64,000 nucleotides of DNA from Aspidapion aeneum (taxonomy: Eukaryota > Arthropoda > Insecta > Coleoptera > Brentidae). The stretch lies in assembly GCA_963576565.1 (NCBI GenBank), contig OY755046.1, forward strand, positions 49,470,786 to 49,534,785, written 5' to 3'. The first letter of the stretch is position 1. Every line of letters starts with the position of its first letter. Both the position numbers and the translations under genes were made by a program. The notes under the pieces were generated by a model, which did not search any database, was not told the DNA's origin, and worked only from the letters and a program-made list of their open reading frames with translations. Below are positions 11,690 through 23,153 of this stretch, piece after piece.

Positions 11690-12190
11690 GTGGTATTTTT
11701 TCTTAATAGGACCACTTATTTTTTCTAAAATGTTTTCTTTATGTCTACAAAAATTTTTCCACGGCGTAATTTTTTCCGAAAAATAAGTGTTTTTCTAAAA
11801 TCTTTGTCTGCGACGCAATGATTTTTCAATTTATCATTATATTTTTTTTAATTTGAAAAATGTTATTTGGCGCCACCTTTTTTCCGAAAAAAAAACAATT
11901 TTTCTAAGCTTTTCGTCTGTGGTGGTATTTTGCTATATTCTCCACACATATTTTCTATGACGCGATTTTGTCCAAAAAGTATTAATTCTTCTGAAATACA
12001 CCAAACGGCTTTTCTTTCATCTTAAGATTTGTTAAGCTCTCACTGTATTAGTATTTTCCCATTATCTAGGTATTAGGACGGGCTTAAGCCCCCCAAAATG
12101 ACCCTGATAGCTGCAATCCTGTTCTAAAGTTTACAAAAATATATTTTTTATGATTTTAGAGTAAAAAAACATGGTAATATATTTACTACG
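11690..12190. repeat. Echo of the tandem-unit start outside the array
   Basis: 11837-12190 matches 1707-2060. 11690-11836 holds two degenerate versions of its 'tctgyrrtggtatttt' phrase, so the family has internal subrepeats. The match ends exactly where the mariner begins at 12191. Confidence 0.8.
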
Positions 12191-12273
12191 TATACGCTGT
12201 CTTTTATATTTTGCATATAGGAACATAGAGGGCGATACTGATCGATACGTCGCTCCTAGTACGATACATGTAG

Positions 12274-15200
12274 TTGTATAGCTACAGTAAACTTTTCAGT
12301 CAGTTACCTAATCAGTCGAAAAATAGAATTCAACCGAAAATATTTTCGGGCTATAATTTTTTACAACTTTCGAAGGAAATTTCTCAACAGTCGACAGTTA
12401 CTCGTTGGTATGGAGGATTCAAGCGTGGACGGATTAGCCTTAGCGACGACCCAGGAAAACATCGATATGTGACATATCGTGAGATTGAGGCTTCATTGGA
12501 GATTTCAAAACTTCAATTCATAAAATTTTGCATGAAGAATTAGGAGTAAGCAAATTAGTTTCCAGCTGGATACTGCATCTGTTAACTGAAGAACAGAAAG
12601 AAGCTAGGGTCAATTGGTGTCAGAAAACTCTAGACCGCTTTGAAGCAGGAAACTCGAAAAACGAGTATAGCATCATTCTCAGTGGTGATAAATCGTGGAC
12701 TTACTCATATGAACCCGAAAATAAACAAGAATGAAAAAACGCCAACAAAAGTCAGTAATTCTTAAAATGTCACAAAAATGTGGTCGCGACATTTGTCTCA
12801 AAAGCAGGTCATATAGCAACAATTCCTCGGGAAGATCAAAGGACTGTCACTGCCGACTGTGACAAAAATCATCGCTGAGCTTAGAAAAACGAACTTCAAA
12901 CTCCACCAAGACAATGCAAGTTCGCTACTACTACTACTATGTCGGTTTAGAACGTTTTTCTACGTTGTCCGACTTGTATTCTCCACCTCCTTCGCTTCTG
13001 ACAATCATCTTCTGTCAGATTTTTTTGACTCATTGATCTTTGGATTGATTGTTGCCATTCTAGTTTAGAACGCCCTCTTTTTCTGCGCCCTATTGGTTGC
13101 CATTCTAGGACTTGCTTTGGTAATCTTTCGTCGTTCATCCGTTATACATGGCCGTACCATAACAGTTGGCTTTTAGTGATGTCATACGTTATTCATTCTT
13201 TCTTTTATGATCTCATTTCTTATGTGATCTATTCTATATATTCTCATTGATATTCTTATTGCATCCATTTCGACACTTTTCATTTTTGTTTTGTATTTTT
13301 ATGTTACGCGACAAGTCTCTATTCCATACAACAGCGTGCTTTTCACCATTGTTTGATATATGTTAAATTTTACATTCTTTTTATCTCTATGCTCCATAAA
13401 ATACTGTTAAGACATCCAATAACCTTTTTTGCTTTTACTATTCTTTTTTCCAATTCTTTACAGTCTGTTCCTGTCTTATCAAATGTGACACCCAAGTATA
13501 CATACTCATTGCATGGAGATATTGTTTGTCCATTTTCTCGTACTAACTCACTGGATTCGTTTCCAATACATAAGTACTGTTTCTTGTCCACGTTCACTGT
13601 TAATCCCTACTTTTGGTATTCTTCTGTTAACTTTCTCATCATATACTCCATGTCTTCTTTATCATTAGCCACAAATACAGGGTCGTCAGCAAACTGTAGT
13701 GTGTATATGGTAATCGGTCGTTAAGTTGCATTCCCATGCCGTGCACTTTACGTTTCCAGTTTTTTAGAGCTACTGCGATATATATTTTAAAAAGAGTTGG
13801 AGAGATACAACATCCCTGTCTAAAGCCTTTTGTTACCAGGAATTCTTTTGAAAGTCGATTTCCAATTTTAATTTTAGATTTTGACCCTTTGTATAGTTCT
13901 TTTATCGCTTTTATGTATGTATGATTGATGTTTATAATTTTTCTACTGGAACGGTGTCATATCCTTTTTGTAGGTCTACAAAGGTAACATGAGTCTCTAT
14001 ATTTCTTGCGCGTCTTTTCTCAATTACTTGTTTAAGACAAAAAACATTATCACTACAAGATCTGCCTGCACAAAACCCACTTTGCTCTTCTTCTTCTTGT
14101 TCATGAAAATCATTCTCTATTAGATCTCTAAGAATCCTACCGTACAATCTACTTAGAGTACTGGTTTCTGAAATTCCTTTGTAATTGTTGCAATCCAGCT
14201 TTTTTCCTTTTTTATGTATTGAGGATATGAATGCAATTTTCCAATAATTAGGTACTGGATGTCCGTTTATGCATTGATTGATAATATATGTGAGATTTTA
14301 GAGTAGTTTCTCTGATCCATATTTGAGCATTTCAGCATACATTCCCCCAGGTCCGCTATCTTTTCCGGATTTAAGCTTTTTAATATTATTCTTTATCATT
14401 TCTTTTTCGATGATTACTTTCTCTCCTTGTACTTCTATGTCTCTCTTTGGAGAGGCTGCCAGATATTCGGGTCTCGTCTCCTGCAGCAGTCCCTTGTAGT
14501 GTTTTGTCCATTGTTTTGGTTTGATTATCTGGATGTTTACTTTTTCTTTTATTGGGTTTTTTACTGTAGAAATGAATTTCCATACTTCAGAACTCTGCCT
14601 ACCTCCTACGTGTGTATTTATATCGTGGCACTTGCGCTCTAACATTTAATTTTTTCTGTGCGTATCAACTTTCTTAGCTGCCTTCTGGTTTCCCTGTAGA
14701 TTTCTAGGTCTCTTTGCTCTTTAGTACTGAGCCATTTCAAGTATGTGCGTTTTTTCTCTTTGACCATTTCCTGTATTTTGTCCGTCCTCCACATCTTCCT
14801 GTTATTTCTATTATCTTGGTATCCAACAGCTTCGTTGATCGTTGCTTGCTTCCTTCAAGCTTTTTACTATGTTTGTATATATCTCTTCAAATGAGTGATT
14901 TGTGTTTATTAATTTTTCATCTAATCGGTTCTGATACAATCTGAGTACTTTCGATTTCTAGACATCTAAAGTTGTATTTTTGATTGTCTTTGATGCATTC
15001 TAGGTTTTCATTTTCTCTAATACTTTCGTCCTTATTTGTTTTTCTTCGCAAGTTCGCACAAAGAACAAAATCCATTGAATTGTTAAACCAATAAAACATC
15101 GAACTGTTGGACCACCCTCCATATAGTCCCAACGATTTCTATACTTTTCCGAAAATCAAGAATGGTCTGCGTGGTTAAAGATTTCATTTGCCAGAGGAAG

Positions 15201-15283
15201 TAGTCGACGCCTTCAAGAATGCAATTTTTAAACAAACGAGTAGATTTACAGCTTTTCGTGGAGAATTCTTCGAGAAACATTAA
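12274..15283 (+). pseudogene. mariner transposase, disrupted
   Basis: N-terminal helix-turn-helix region with SRWYGGFKRG-like residues near 12400-12430, then KNWC-type linker HLLTEEQKEARVNWC near 12567-12625. The first catalytic Asp lies in SGDKSWTYSYEPENKQ near 12685-12730. The second, HQDNASS, near 12900-12925, is where the non-LTR element inserted. Reading resumes at 15048 (AKK-like, then SPNDF-like remnants) and is cut again at 15281. Frameshifts occur between the blocks. The second D is followed in the family by 34 residues and a third D; here that part is degraded. Inactive. Confidence 0.75.
12925..15047 (-). mobile_element. 5'-truncated non-LTR retrotransposon in mariner
   Basis: Flanked by a 9-bp target duplication, GCAAGTTCG, at 12916-12924 and 15048-15056; the uninterrupted mariner at 45955 has this sequence once. 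The minus-strand product begins upstream of the polymerase (EKKRTYLKWLSTKEQRDLE near 14710-14770). It continues with SGKDSGPGGMYAEMLKYG near 14310-14370, EQSGFCAGRSCSDNVF near 14030-14080, FVDLQKGYDTVP near 13945-13985, a degraded FADD-type motif near 13670-13690, and EYVYLGVTFDKTG near 13450-13500. The C-terminus is GRRKRGRSKLEWQ near 13050-13075. The 3' end has a (TAG)n-like tail. The endonuclease is absent. Frameshifts and stops are present. The clade (RTE-like) is tentative. Confidence 0.8.
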
Positions 15284-15926
15284 ACGGCCATTCCAAGCGC
15301 CTGGACGGGACACATCGCAAAGTTCATGAAATATAATTGCTCTTCCTGGCTAGAGAAGAGGGCGCGGATTTTATATAATATGTAAATGGTGCATAACTGT
15401 ATCAATGATAGTAAAATATGGTTATGATTTTTGATTTTATCATACCAAGCGGGACGGGACATGAAAAATCGATACTTTTTTCCCAAATTTTGACTGCCAG
15501 TTATCTACGAAATATTAATAACTGGAAAATTACTAAAAAACATACTGACGAGTATCACTTGACAGTAATAAAATACTATGCAAGTGAAACAATTGAGTCT
15601 TAGTATAATAAGATATAAAATAAAATTACCGTTGCGGACGTCCCGTCGTGGACAGGACCAAAAAATAAAACAAAAAAGGAAAAGTCTGAAAATCTTTTAT
15701 TTAAACTTAAACATATATAAACAAACATATTGTGTGCCATTAGAAGTGTCATGTTATTGAATGGTTTTACACAATGGCAAGGCAAATGGCGCAGCCATCG
15801 GAAAAAAATGTTTTGGCCTAAGTTCATAGAAATTTTATATTTTCACAGACGTTTCTGGGTTTTTAACAAGATATAAGCTTCTCTAACTGTCATCGTTAGA
15901 TGTCGCTTCTCAGTTTTAATGCTTAC

Positions 15927-16236
15927 ATCACGCTTTTCAGTGACTGACTGTTGACTGATAAAAAGTTTTTACTTTATCTATCTCTTTTGATGTATACTTG
16001 TTCCAAGGTTCGCAAATGTCAGTCCTAAATAAATCCTTTTTTTTTCAGGAAATTCGGATACGAATATTTGTTTTAGATCACGCTTTCCAGTGACTGACTG
16101 TTGACTGAAGTCATCTTTTTCGTAAAAAGTTTTTACTTTGTCTCTTTTGATGTATACTTGTTCCAAGGTTCGCAAATGTCAGTCCTAAATAAATCCTTTT
16201 TTTTTCAGAAAATTCAGATACGAATATTTGTTTTAT
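15927..16236. repeat. Two direct copies of about 150 bp
   Basis: 15927-16076 and 16077-16236 share 'agtgactgactgttgactg' and a long 'ttgatgtatacttgttccaa' stretch with few differences. Internal duplication of the surrounding DNA element; no coding meaning seen. Confidence 0.85.
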
Positions 16237-17275
16237 AATTTCTTGTCATTTTTCCGTTTTTAAAGGTAGAAAACTTTTTTTTATGGTCTTTCCAAGTGTT
16301 TGCTTTGATTTAAATGCACTTGTTTCTTGGGATTGCTTTGGGATTCTGTTATCTTTCCTTGCTTTTCTTCATTTTCTATTCACATATGCAGTAATAAAAA
16401 AATTTGTCCTTTTGTTATGTCATCTAAAAATTTTTTAATATAATTAAAATCGTGTTGAATGCTTGTTGAAATTTAATCGATTATAAATATCAAACGGCCG
16501 TCATCTTCCCTTGGTCTGCATGCCTCATTTTATTAAACTCGAATAAGTAATATTTGTGTTATTTGTGATATTTTGTACATACCCTCACAAACACAAATAC
16601 ACACACACTCTCCAATGCATACAACTTTTAATATAGCAGAAGGGCAAAAAATAATACATATATACCCCATAAGTCAAGCATCTTTTCATCCCTCGACGAA
16701 TTGTAGCCACCGCTTCGCTCGTTCTACCAACTTTTTCCCTCGATATAAAAAGTGCGACTTTTTTCTTGAAGTAAATAATGTACGAAATCCATGGTAGAGT
16801 AATTTTTATCATTACAAAATGATGCACACAAGCACTATTTTTTAAAAAATTTGACGTGGACGGGACACAGTTAAATAAATTAAAACAGTATATATGTAAT
16901 CGGAACAAATTTCCCATTACAATGAATTTTGATAGTTTCCATCGCTCACTAAGATAATGACATATTCTTACCTTAAAATACAAATTCACCATGTGCTGCC
17001 TCTTTTTTTTATTTTCGTCGTGGATAGGACAATGAAAATAGCTATAAAATATTTTAAAATAATATGTTACAATAATTTTTTCACAAATCAACGGACACGA
17101 AGAAATACTCAAAGTCACTGTCATACAAGTTTGAATGACAATATCAACTTACTTTTGTTTTTTTTGTTACAGTCAACTTTCCAAATAATCTGCTGCCAGG
17201 CGGTACGTCATGACAACCAATAGAAAAACGATTGTAGCAAAAAAATGTAAATATTGATAAATATGATCTTTGGTT

Positions 17276-17340
17276 GTTATAACTAAGGACACTCATCGCA
17301 AAGGCAAGCTTGCTTGACGATGAGTGACCTTAGTTATAAC
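17276..17340. repeat. 23-bp-stem hairpin
   Basis: Arms 17276-17298 and 17318-17340 are inverted repeats with one mismatch ('gttataactaagg' and its complement at the outside) around a 19-bp spacer that itself contains 'caagcttg'. It lies about 70 bp from the right end of the 2.1-kb element and may be a subterminal structural element. Confidence 0.85.
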
Positions 17341-17821
17341 CCATCTACAAAATTTTCATATTTTATAATTACAATTTTTTTAAAAGAAGAATATTTCCGC
17401 CTGGAATGGCCGTAAAGTCTTTTAAAGTTATCTACTGTTTTATTCCAGCTGTATATGCAAAACTTAAAAGACAACCCTCTAGGTATATTTACTGTGAGAA
17501 GTTTTATATAAAACATCTTAGTTATAAACTCTTTAGAAAAAGCAATAACAGGTCATCCTAAATGAGCATAAAACAGAACAATTTCTGACAAAAACAAAAC
17601 GATATTGCAAAAAACTCGAGCAAAAATAATGGCTTTTGGCAAAACCAATGACTGTTTTCTGCACTGGAAATGACAGCTCACTGACCCCGACGTATTGCTG
17701 GATATTTTCTCGAAGAAAAATTAAAGGAAAAAGTCTGTTTAGTTATTTCTCGTTTTCTGGAAAACTGTTTTATTTTCTTTAAGGAAAATATGAGAAATTT
17801 CTTGATATAGGGATAAATATG

Positions 17822-18114
17822 TATAATAACAAAAACATTTCAAGTAACAAAAAGTACGCGAAAATAGTATTCCGTAAAAAGAATTGAGATAAAAAGTAAA
17901 GCCAAGTTCTCCAATATAAATTTCAAAATAAAAGGTTCTTATTAGTTTGGAAAGTTTTTTAAACTTTGTTTAGAAAAACATTTCCAAACTAGTAAGAACC
18001 TTTCATTTTAAAATTTGTATTGTAGTAGTAGTAGTACTTTTATCTCAATTCTTTACACGGAATACCATTTTCGCGTACTTGGCTGTTTTTTACGTGAAAT
18101 GTTTTTGTTATAAT
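17822..18114. mobile_element. Foldback element, about 293 bp
   Basis: Arms of about 134 bp (17822-17955 and 17980-18114) are inverted copies; both contain 'gaattgagataaaa' and 'aaggttctta' in complementary orientation. The right arm has gained a (TAG)n tract at about 18022-18036. No coding capacity; MITE-like. The stretch 17482-17821 to its left shows nothing recognisable. Confidence 0.75.
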
Positions 18115-18234
18115 TTCACTTCTTTTTAAAGGAATTGGATAATATTTAATTAATTTAAAGTAGTAAAATATGCGGAATATTGTTCAAAACTTTTGCAATG
18201 CCTTATTTAAAATTTTGAAGTTTTTTTAATTTTT

Positions 18235-18870
18235 TCATCCATTTTCATTCATATCAGCCTTCCAAAGCTCAGCTCTCTAATGTTTCTAGAAGTGGACAAT
18301 GTTACTTTTACGTAACTTTACATGTATAGGGAGGGAAAATAAATTAAAATTCCGGTGTTTTTAAATTTCTTCCTATAGTTTTATCAGCCTTCCAAAGCTC
18401 AGCTCTCTAGCGTTTCTGGAAGTGGGCAATGTTACCCACGTAAATAAAAATTTTGGGGTTTTTAAATTTTTTCCTGTAGTTTTATCATATTGCCTTTTAG
18501 TCTTAAAAATCGCAGCTCTCTAACGTTTCTGGAAGTGGATAGTTACATTTATAGGGAAGGGAACTTAATTAGAATTATGGGGTGTTTTAATTATTTTCTA
18601 TAGTTTTATCATAGTTTTTATCGGCGTTCCGAGGCTCAGCTCTCTATCGTTTCTGGAAGTCGGCAATGTTACTTTTACATTACTTTAAATTTATAGGGGA
18701 GGGAAGTAAATTATAATTTTGCAGTTGTTAAACTTTTGCTATAGTTTTATCTTAGATTTTATCAGTCTGCCAATGCTCAGCTCTCTAGCGTTTCTGGAAG
18801 TGGGCAATGTTACTTTTACATAATTTTACATGTATAGGGGAGTAAATTTGAATTCTAAGGTTTTTAATTC
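18235..18870. repeat. Five tandem copies of a 110-145-bp unit
   Basis: Each copy contains 'cagctctctagcgtttctgg' or a close variant (near 18267, 18390, 18510, 18631 and 18777), then 'gcaatgttac' and a 'tataggg' segment, separated by 'tagttttatc'. The sixth position is taken by a non-LTR fragment. The family recurs once in each 4,060-bp unit. Confidence 0.8.
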
Positions 18871-19068
18871 CATGTACAACGGATGAGCGACGAAAGATTA
18901 CCAAAGCAGGTCCTAGAATGGCAACCAATAGGGCGCAGAAAAAGAGGGCGTCCTAAACTGGAATGGCAACAGTCAATCCAAAAATCAATCAGTCAAAAAA
19001 ACCTAACGGAAGATGACTGTCAGGATCGAAGATAAAAATTATTACTATTACTATGTCGGTTTAGAACG
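18871..19068 (+). pseudogene. 3' end fragment of the 12.9-15.0 kb non-LTR family
   Basis: Encodes the C-terminus RLPKQVLEWQPIGRRKRGRP followed by KLEWQQSIQ and NLTEDDC, matching the element at 12925-15047 in sequence. It ends in the same 'ttactatgtcggtttagaac' 3' region but continues into an inverted copy of itself. Truncated at its 5' end; non-functional. Confidence 0.8.
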
Positions 19069-19111
19069 TAGAAAAACGTTCTAAACCGACATAGTAATAG
19101 TAATAATTTTT
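19034..19111. repeat. Exact 35-bp palindrome at a retroelement 3' end
   Basis: Arms 19034-19068 and 19077-19111 are perfect inverted repeats around an 8-bp spacer 'tagaaaaa'. The arm is the 3' tail of the non-LTR fragment, so the structure looks like two tails joined end to end or a snap-back copy. Confidence 0.95.
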
Positions 19112-19400
19112 ATCAGTCAGCCAAATTTCAGCTTTATAGCATGTCCGGAAGTACAGTAGAATTTTGATGATCTATACATACATAAGTGAGTCAGTGAGTG
19201 GCGATTTCGACGTTTTTTGAAATTTCGTAACTATTTTACTTTACTAATTTATGAAAGTTTATGAAAATTGGAGGATCATTAACTCTATGAAGGTCTACGA
19301 CTGTGCAAAATTTGAGAGACGTAGCTCATTCCGAAGTAGAGTTTTAGAACTTGGCGAGGTTCTGCCGTGCCGTCCGAAATTTGTTTGATAATTGCCACAA
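19112..19400. repeat. Dispersed repeat with empty TA site
   Basis: Matches the flanks of the 994-bp element in the tandem units. 'ttaactctatgaaggtct' at 19280-19297 is the uninterrupted version of the insertion site. 19401-19858 holds no gene; 19715-19835 carries a 'gcaaatatctcaaaaact' repeat related to 32650-32780 and 34630-34720. Confidence 0.65.
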
Positions 19401-20054
19401 TTTTCAAAATGCTAAATAAACGGCAATTAATAAGATCCAGATTGAAAGAAGTATTAATTTACAAACTCTAAAACTAATTTTAATCCTATCTAAATTCCGC
19501 TGTCGTTTGCTGCAAGAAAGTAAACACTAGCATTAGAAAATTAATTTCAAAACTTAATTACTTTAAAACATTATGAAACATGCGTTATAAATGGTAGAAG
19601 AATGACAGAAATGTAACGAAAAAAAAAAATCCAGAAATAAAAAATAAAGTAGAATTTAATTTTTTTCTAATTTAATGTTTGATTTATCAATACATGTTAA
19701 ATTTAAAAATTTGAAGGCAAATATCTCAAAAACTAATCAATATATATGGTTGTAAAGACATATATGAGAGCTTCAAAACAAATTATTAATTAACCCACTT
19801 TTTCTGTTCAAACACCCTGTATAATTATACTGTTAACTATAAACGTAAAAAACTACAATTTTTCGTGGCTAACCGGGTATAGAAATGTACTGTTTCTCTT
19901 CTATTTTTTCGTGGGAAGCTCGAAAACTGTACACCATAGACGAATCTGTACACCCACGGAGCGTCAAGATGTAATAGACACCTGTCAAGTGTTGACAGTT
20001 AACTGTATCATGTTTAAGGGACTCATCAGAACACTACATCGTCTATATGACACG

Positions 20055-21543
20055 CCAAGGCCGACAAAAAAATACAGGCCACGACCCTAAAAAAATCAGC
20101 TGTTCTCCGGTGGCTGACTTTTACATTGGGTCTTATGGGAGGTCAGACGTTTTTTTATGATATTTTCAAAATGGCACTACAGATTTCCTCGAAATTTCAG
20201 CCAAATATTCTCAGTCACTATCATCATATTCCACCAAACTTTTGTAAGGATGCAAGGTGATTAAAAGGTTAAAATCTTCAACATTTAGCATTTTTTATTT
20301 TGAATTCAAATTACCCGTCATGTGCCGCATGCCAACTGTTATATTTGACAAGTATTTGACTTTGTCATCTGTATTTGTCACAATCGCTTCTGTTTTAAAT
20401 TTAATTTTTGTGTGAGCTAATGAAGCGGCTCTGAAAAATTAAGGAATACTATACATTTAAAAAAACCTGTTCTGCAAGAATATAGTAAAAACAATCTCAA
20501 AACCGGCTTTATTTTTAAAAAAATCAAATATTCCCGAACCGTCATTCCAACTTCAATATTTTATAGACAATCAGCTGTGTCGTGACGTGACCATCAAAAA
20601 AAAAATCAGCCTCGGATGTGACGTCAACAAAGTGGAGGATCGTGGCCCGTCCGTTTTGATAGCCCTGGACACGCTTATAAAGAGAGACGGTCTATCAGGG
20701 CTATCAAAACGGACGGACCGCGACCCTCCACTTTGTTGACGTAACATCGGGGGCTTATTTTTTTTTGATGGTCACGTCACGACGCAGCTGATGGTTTTAA
20801 AATATTGAAGTTAGAATGACAGTTCATGAATATTTGTTTTTTTTTAAATAAAGCTAGTTGATTGTTTTTACTATATTCTTGCAGAACAATTTTTTTTAAT
20901 GGCAAGTAATTCTTAATTTTTCAGAGCCGTTTCATTACCTCTCACAAAAATTAAATTTGAAGTAGAAGCGAATGTGTTCGTTTCTGCATGAAAAGTAATC
21001 GGATTACCTACATCCATTTGTTTATATTTGGCACTCGGCAGACTTTTAAAACTTAATATAGTTATTTACATGTGTTTACAAAAATGACAACATCAAAAAA
21101 TGTTTTTTTTTGCAGTGTAATTTGGTGTTAAAAAGATTAACGCTGGTATTTTTGGAAAGTGAAATTTATTGTAGAAAATCGAAAAAGTTTCACAATACAA
21201 GCAAATAAACAAATGCCATGACAAACACATATGACAAAGCCATATACATGTCAAATATAACAGTTGGCATGCAGTACATGGCGGGTAATTTGAATTCAAA
21301 ATAAGGAATGCTAAATCTTGAAGATTTTAACCTTTTAATCATCTTGCATCCTGCAAAAGTTTGGTAGAATATCGAGATGTTGTCTTAGAATATTTCTTTA
21401 AAATTTTGCGGAAATCGGTAGTGCCATTTTGAAAATATCATAAAAAAACCTCTGACCTCCCATAAGACCTAATGTAAAAGTCAGCCCCCCGAGAACAACT
21501 GATTTTTTCAGGGTTGTGGCCTGTATTTTTTTATTGGCCTTGA
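20055..21543. mobile_element. Long-arm foldback element, about 1.5 kb
   Basis: Left arm about 20055-20669 and right arm about 20696-21543 are inverted copies ('aaaaaaatacaggcc' at the outer ends; 'tttgttgacgt' and 'gatagccctgg' near the centre). The left arm lacks about 225 bp that the right arm retains. The same arm occurs alone at 57959-59525. No coding potential; transposition in trans is assumed. Confidence 0.8.
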
Positions 21544-21546
21544 TTC

Positions 21547-22128
21547 TATAAATCTTATCTTATGATATTGGTAAGAGAAATAAAATATAATGCCTGCCAA
21601 ACCGTATGCTTTTAATAAGTGGCGACATCTACCAAATACAAAAAAAAGTAGAAATAAAATAAAAGGCATCAGATCAAATGAAAAACAGTTCTCATGACCG
21701 TGACATAATTTGTCTTCAGTGTCTGGATTCTTGAAACGGGTGAGAGTGAGAATGAGCATCTCCCCACGTTAGGACCAATAGAGATGCGGAAATCAGGTGA
21801 GATCGCATGTGCTGTTTGACTTTCACCCGATTTTGAGGGAGTATTCCTTCTCATCCATTCAAGGATTCATACACAGTTTATGAATTTTTGAAATGGGAGA
21901 CAATGAGAATTTATATCTCTAGTCAGGATCAATTGGGATATGGAAATCTATCTAGTAAGGTACCATGCGCAGTTCCAGTTTCACCCGACTTAGAGGGAGT
22001 ACTACTTCTCAGCCATTCAAGAATTCATACACAGGTCGGGTCAATGCTTATTGCAGGGCGGTACAAATGTATATGCGCAGGGATTATTCTTTCTTTTTTT
22101 TTACCAATATCGTAAGAAGAGATTTATA
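21547..22128. mobile_element. MITE, about 580 bp, 28-bp termini
   Basis: Inverted termini 'tataaatcttatcttatga' (21547) and the complement of 'cgtaagaagagatttata' (ending 22128), with about three mismatches in 28 bp. The interior holds two diverged direct copies of about 170 bp, each ending in 'attcatacacag' (21866-21878 and 22022-22035). Non-coding. Confidence 0.7.
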
Positions 22129-23153
22129 AACCATCTCTCTAGATTTATAAGGGTGTGATGACCATGCAGGGTTCTAATGAATCCCGAAAGAGGGAGCTCT
22201 ACGTATGGCCAGCGAAAATATAGATTTCGCTGGTATGACATATAATGAGCTTGTAAGAGTTTAGAAATAACAGTTTTATGGACAAAGTATTTAATATTTT
22301 TTGATAAGACTTTTGACGATTACTAAAGAAAAGAATTCCCTAGCGAATGCTTATATCTTTAACAAAAAAAATCAACTTTAACTCTCAAAAAACGTGCTTA
22401 GATTACCTAATGTTACCTAACTTTTTGATACATTATTTTGTCTTGTACCAATTCACTTATTGCAATGGGATTTTTACGCGCCGTAAATTTACGTCTCTTC
22501 TTAAAAGTGCAAAAAAGATTTTTTTTAAAAATTTGTAAAACTCTTCCCAAAAAAAGTGTTATTTCAAAACCCTTACAATTAGATTCTTGCCAACAATATT
22601 CAATATTTATATTCCAATATAACTCTGTACCGCCTCCACAGACATAACGGCTTTAAGAAATTTTAATTATTTTATAATTCCCCCCTTTATTTTAAATAAT
22701 TTTCCCATAAAAGAGGTTTTTTAAAACCCTTACGCTCTCATTATATGCCATACGCAGAGCGCTCTCTTAAGGACGAAACAGTCAACTGTCAACACTTAAT
22801 AGGTTTACATTAGGTCTTGGACCCCCGTGGGTGTACAGAGTGTCTCATTTTTAATGGTATTAAATAGGAAACCCAGTTATTATTAAAGATAGAGGGCTAG
22901 GGATTTCATATTACTGTGTTTGAAAACAAGAAAAAGCCCCAAGTACCAAATTGCAAATAATGCAAGGACCTAAAACTATAAACAACATGTAAAATTAAAG
23001 AAAGAAAAATAAGAAAAATAATTTTCTTTCTTTAATTTCACTTGTTTATTTATTTATTTATTTATTTATTGTATACTTTACAAACACCAAGACGGTAATT
23101 ACATGTAAAGTCTTAAGACTACCTACAAATAGGAAAAAAAATATAATTACAAA

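Larger units (their letters stand above)
15285..17412. mobile_element. 2,128-bp DNA element in mariner, TAAA duplication
   Basis: Termini are inverted repeats 'CGGCCATTCCA' (15285) and its complement (ending 17412). Both sides carry TAAA (15281-15284, 17413-17416), and the intact mariner paralogue at 46240 has a single 'ataaagtc', so the 4-bp duplication is supported by an empty site. The element carries 'GGACGGGAC' or close variants near 15302, 15451, 15640 and 16859, plus a tandem duplication and a hairpin near its right end. Minus-strand frames up to 179 codons (16585-17124) show no recognisable transposase. Superfamily not assigned. Confidence 0.75.
12193..17479 (+). mobile_element. mariner transposon, interrupted twice
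   Basis: Imperfect inverted termini ('tacgctgtcttttatatttt' at 12193; the complement of 'aacttaaaagacaaccctc' ending at 17479) are flanked by TA at 12191-12192 and 17480-17481. The transposase region is disabled and split by a minus-strand non-LTR insertion (12925-15047) and a 2.1-kb DNA element (15285-17412). Removing the insertions leaves about 1.0 kb, close to the second copy at 45149-46306 and slightly shorter than a typical mariner of about 1.3 kb. Confidence 0.8.
19945..22839. mobile_element. Inverted-repeat element within the left terminus
   Basis: Starts 'tctgtacacccacgg' (19945) and ends with the complement 'ccgtgggtgtacaga' (22839); similarity extends inward about 90 bp ('gtgttgacagtt' on the left, 'aactgtcaacac' on the right). 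It contains the foldback 20055-21543 and the MITE 21547-22128 side by side. 22129-22760 is AT-rich with no gene found. Confidence 0.6.

Noticed and set aside
16585..17124. 179-codon minus-strand frame in the 2.1-kb DNA element
   Set aside because: No transposase motif; residues are typical of translated AT-rich non-coding DNA. Kept only as a note in the element entry.
18235..18870. CRISPR-like array of regular repeats
   Set aside because: Units are 110-145-bp diverged tandem copies without short identical repeats and unique spacers, in an animal sequence.
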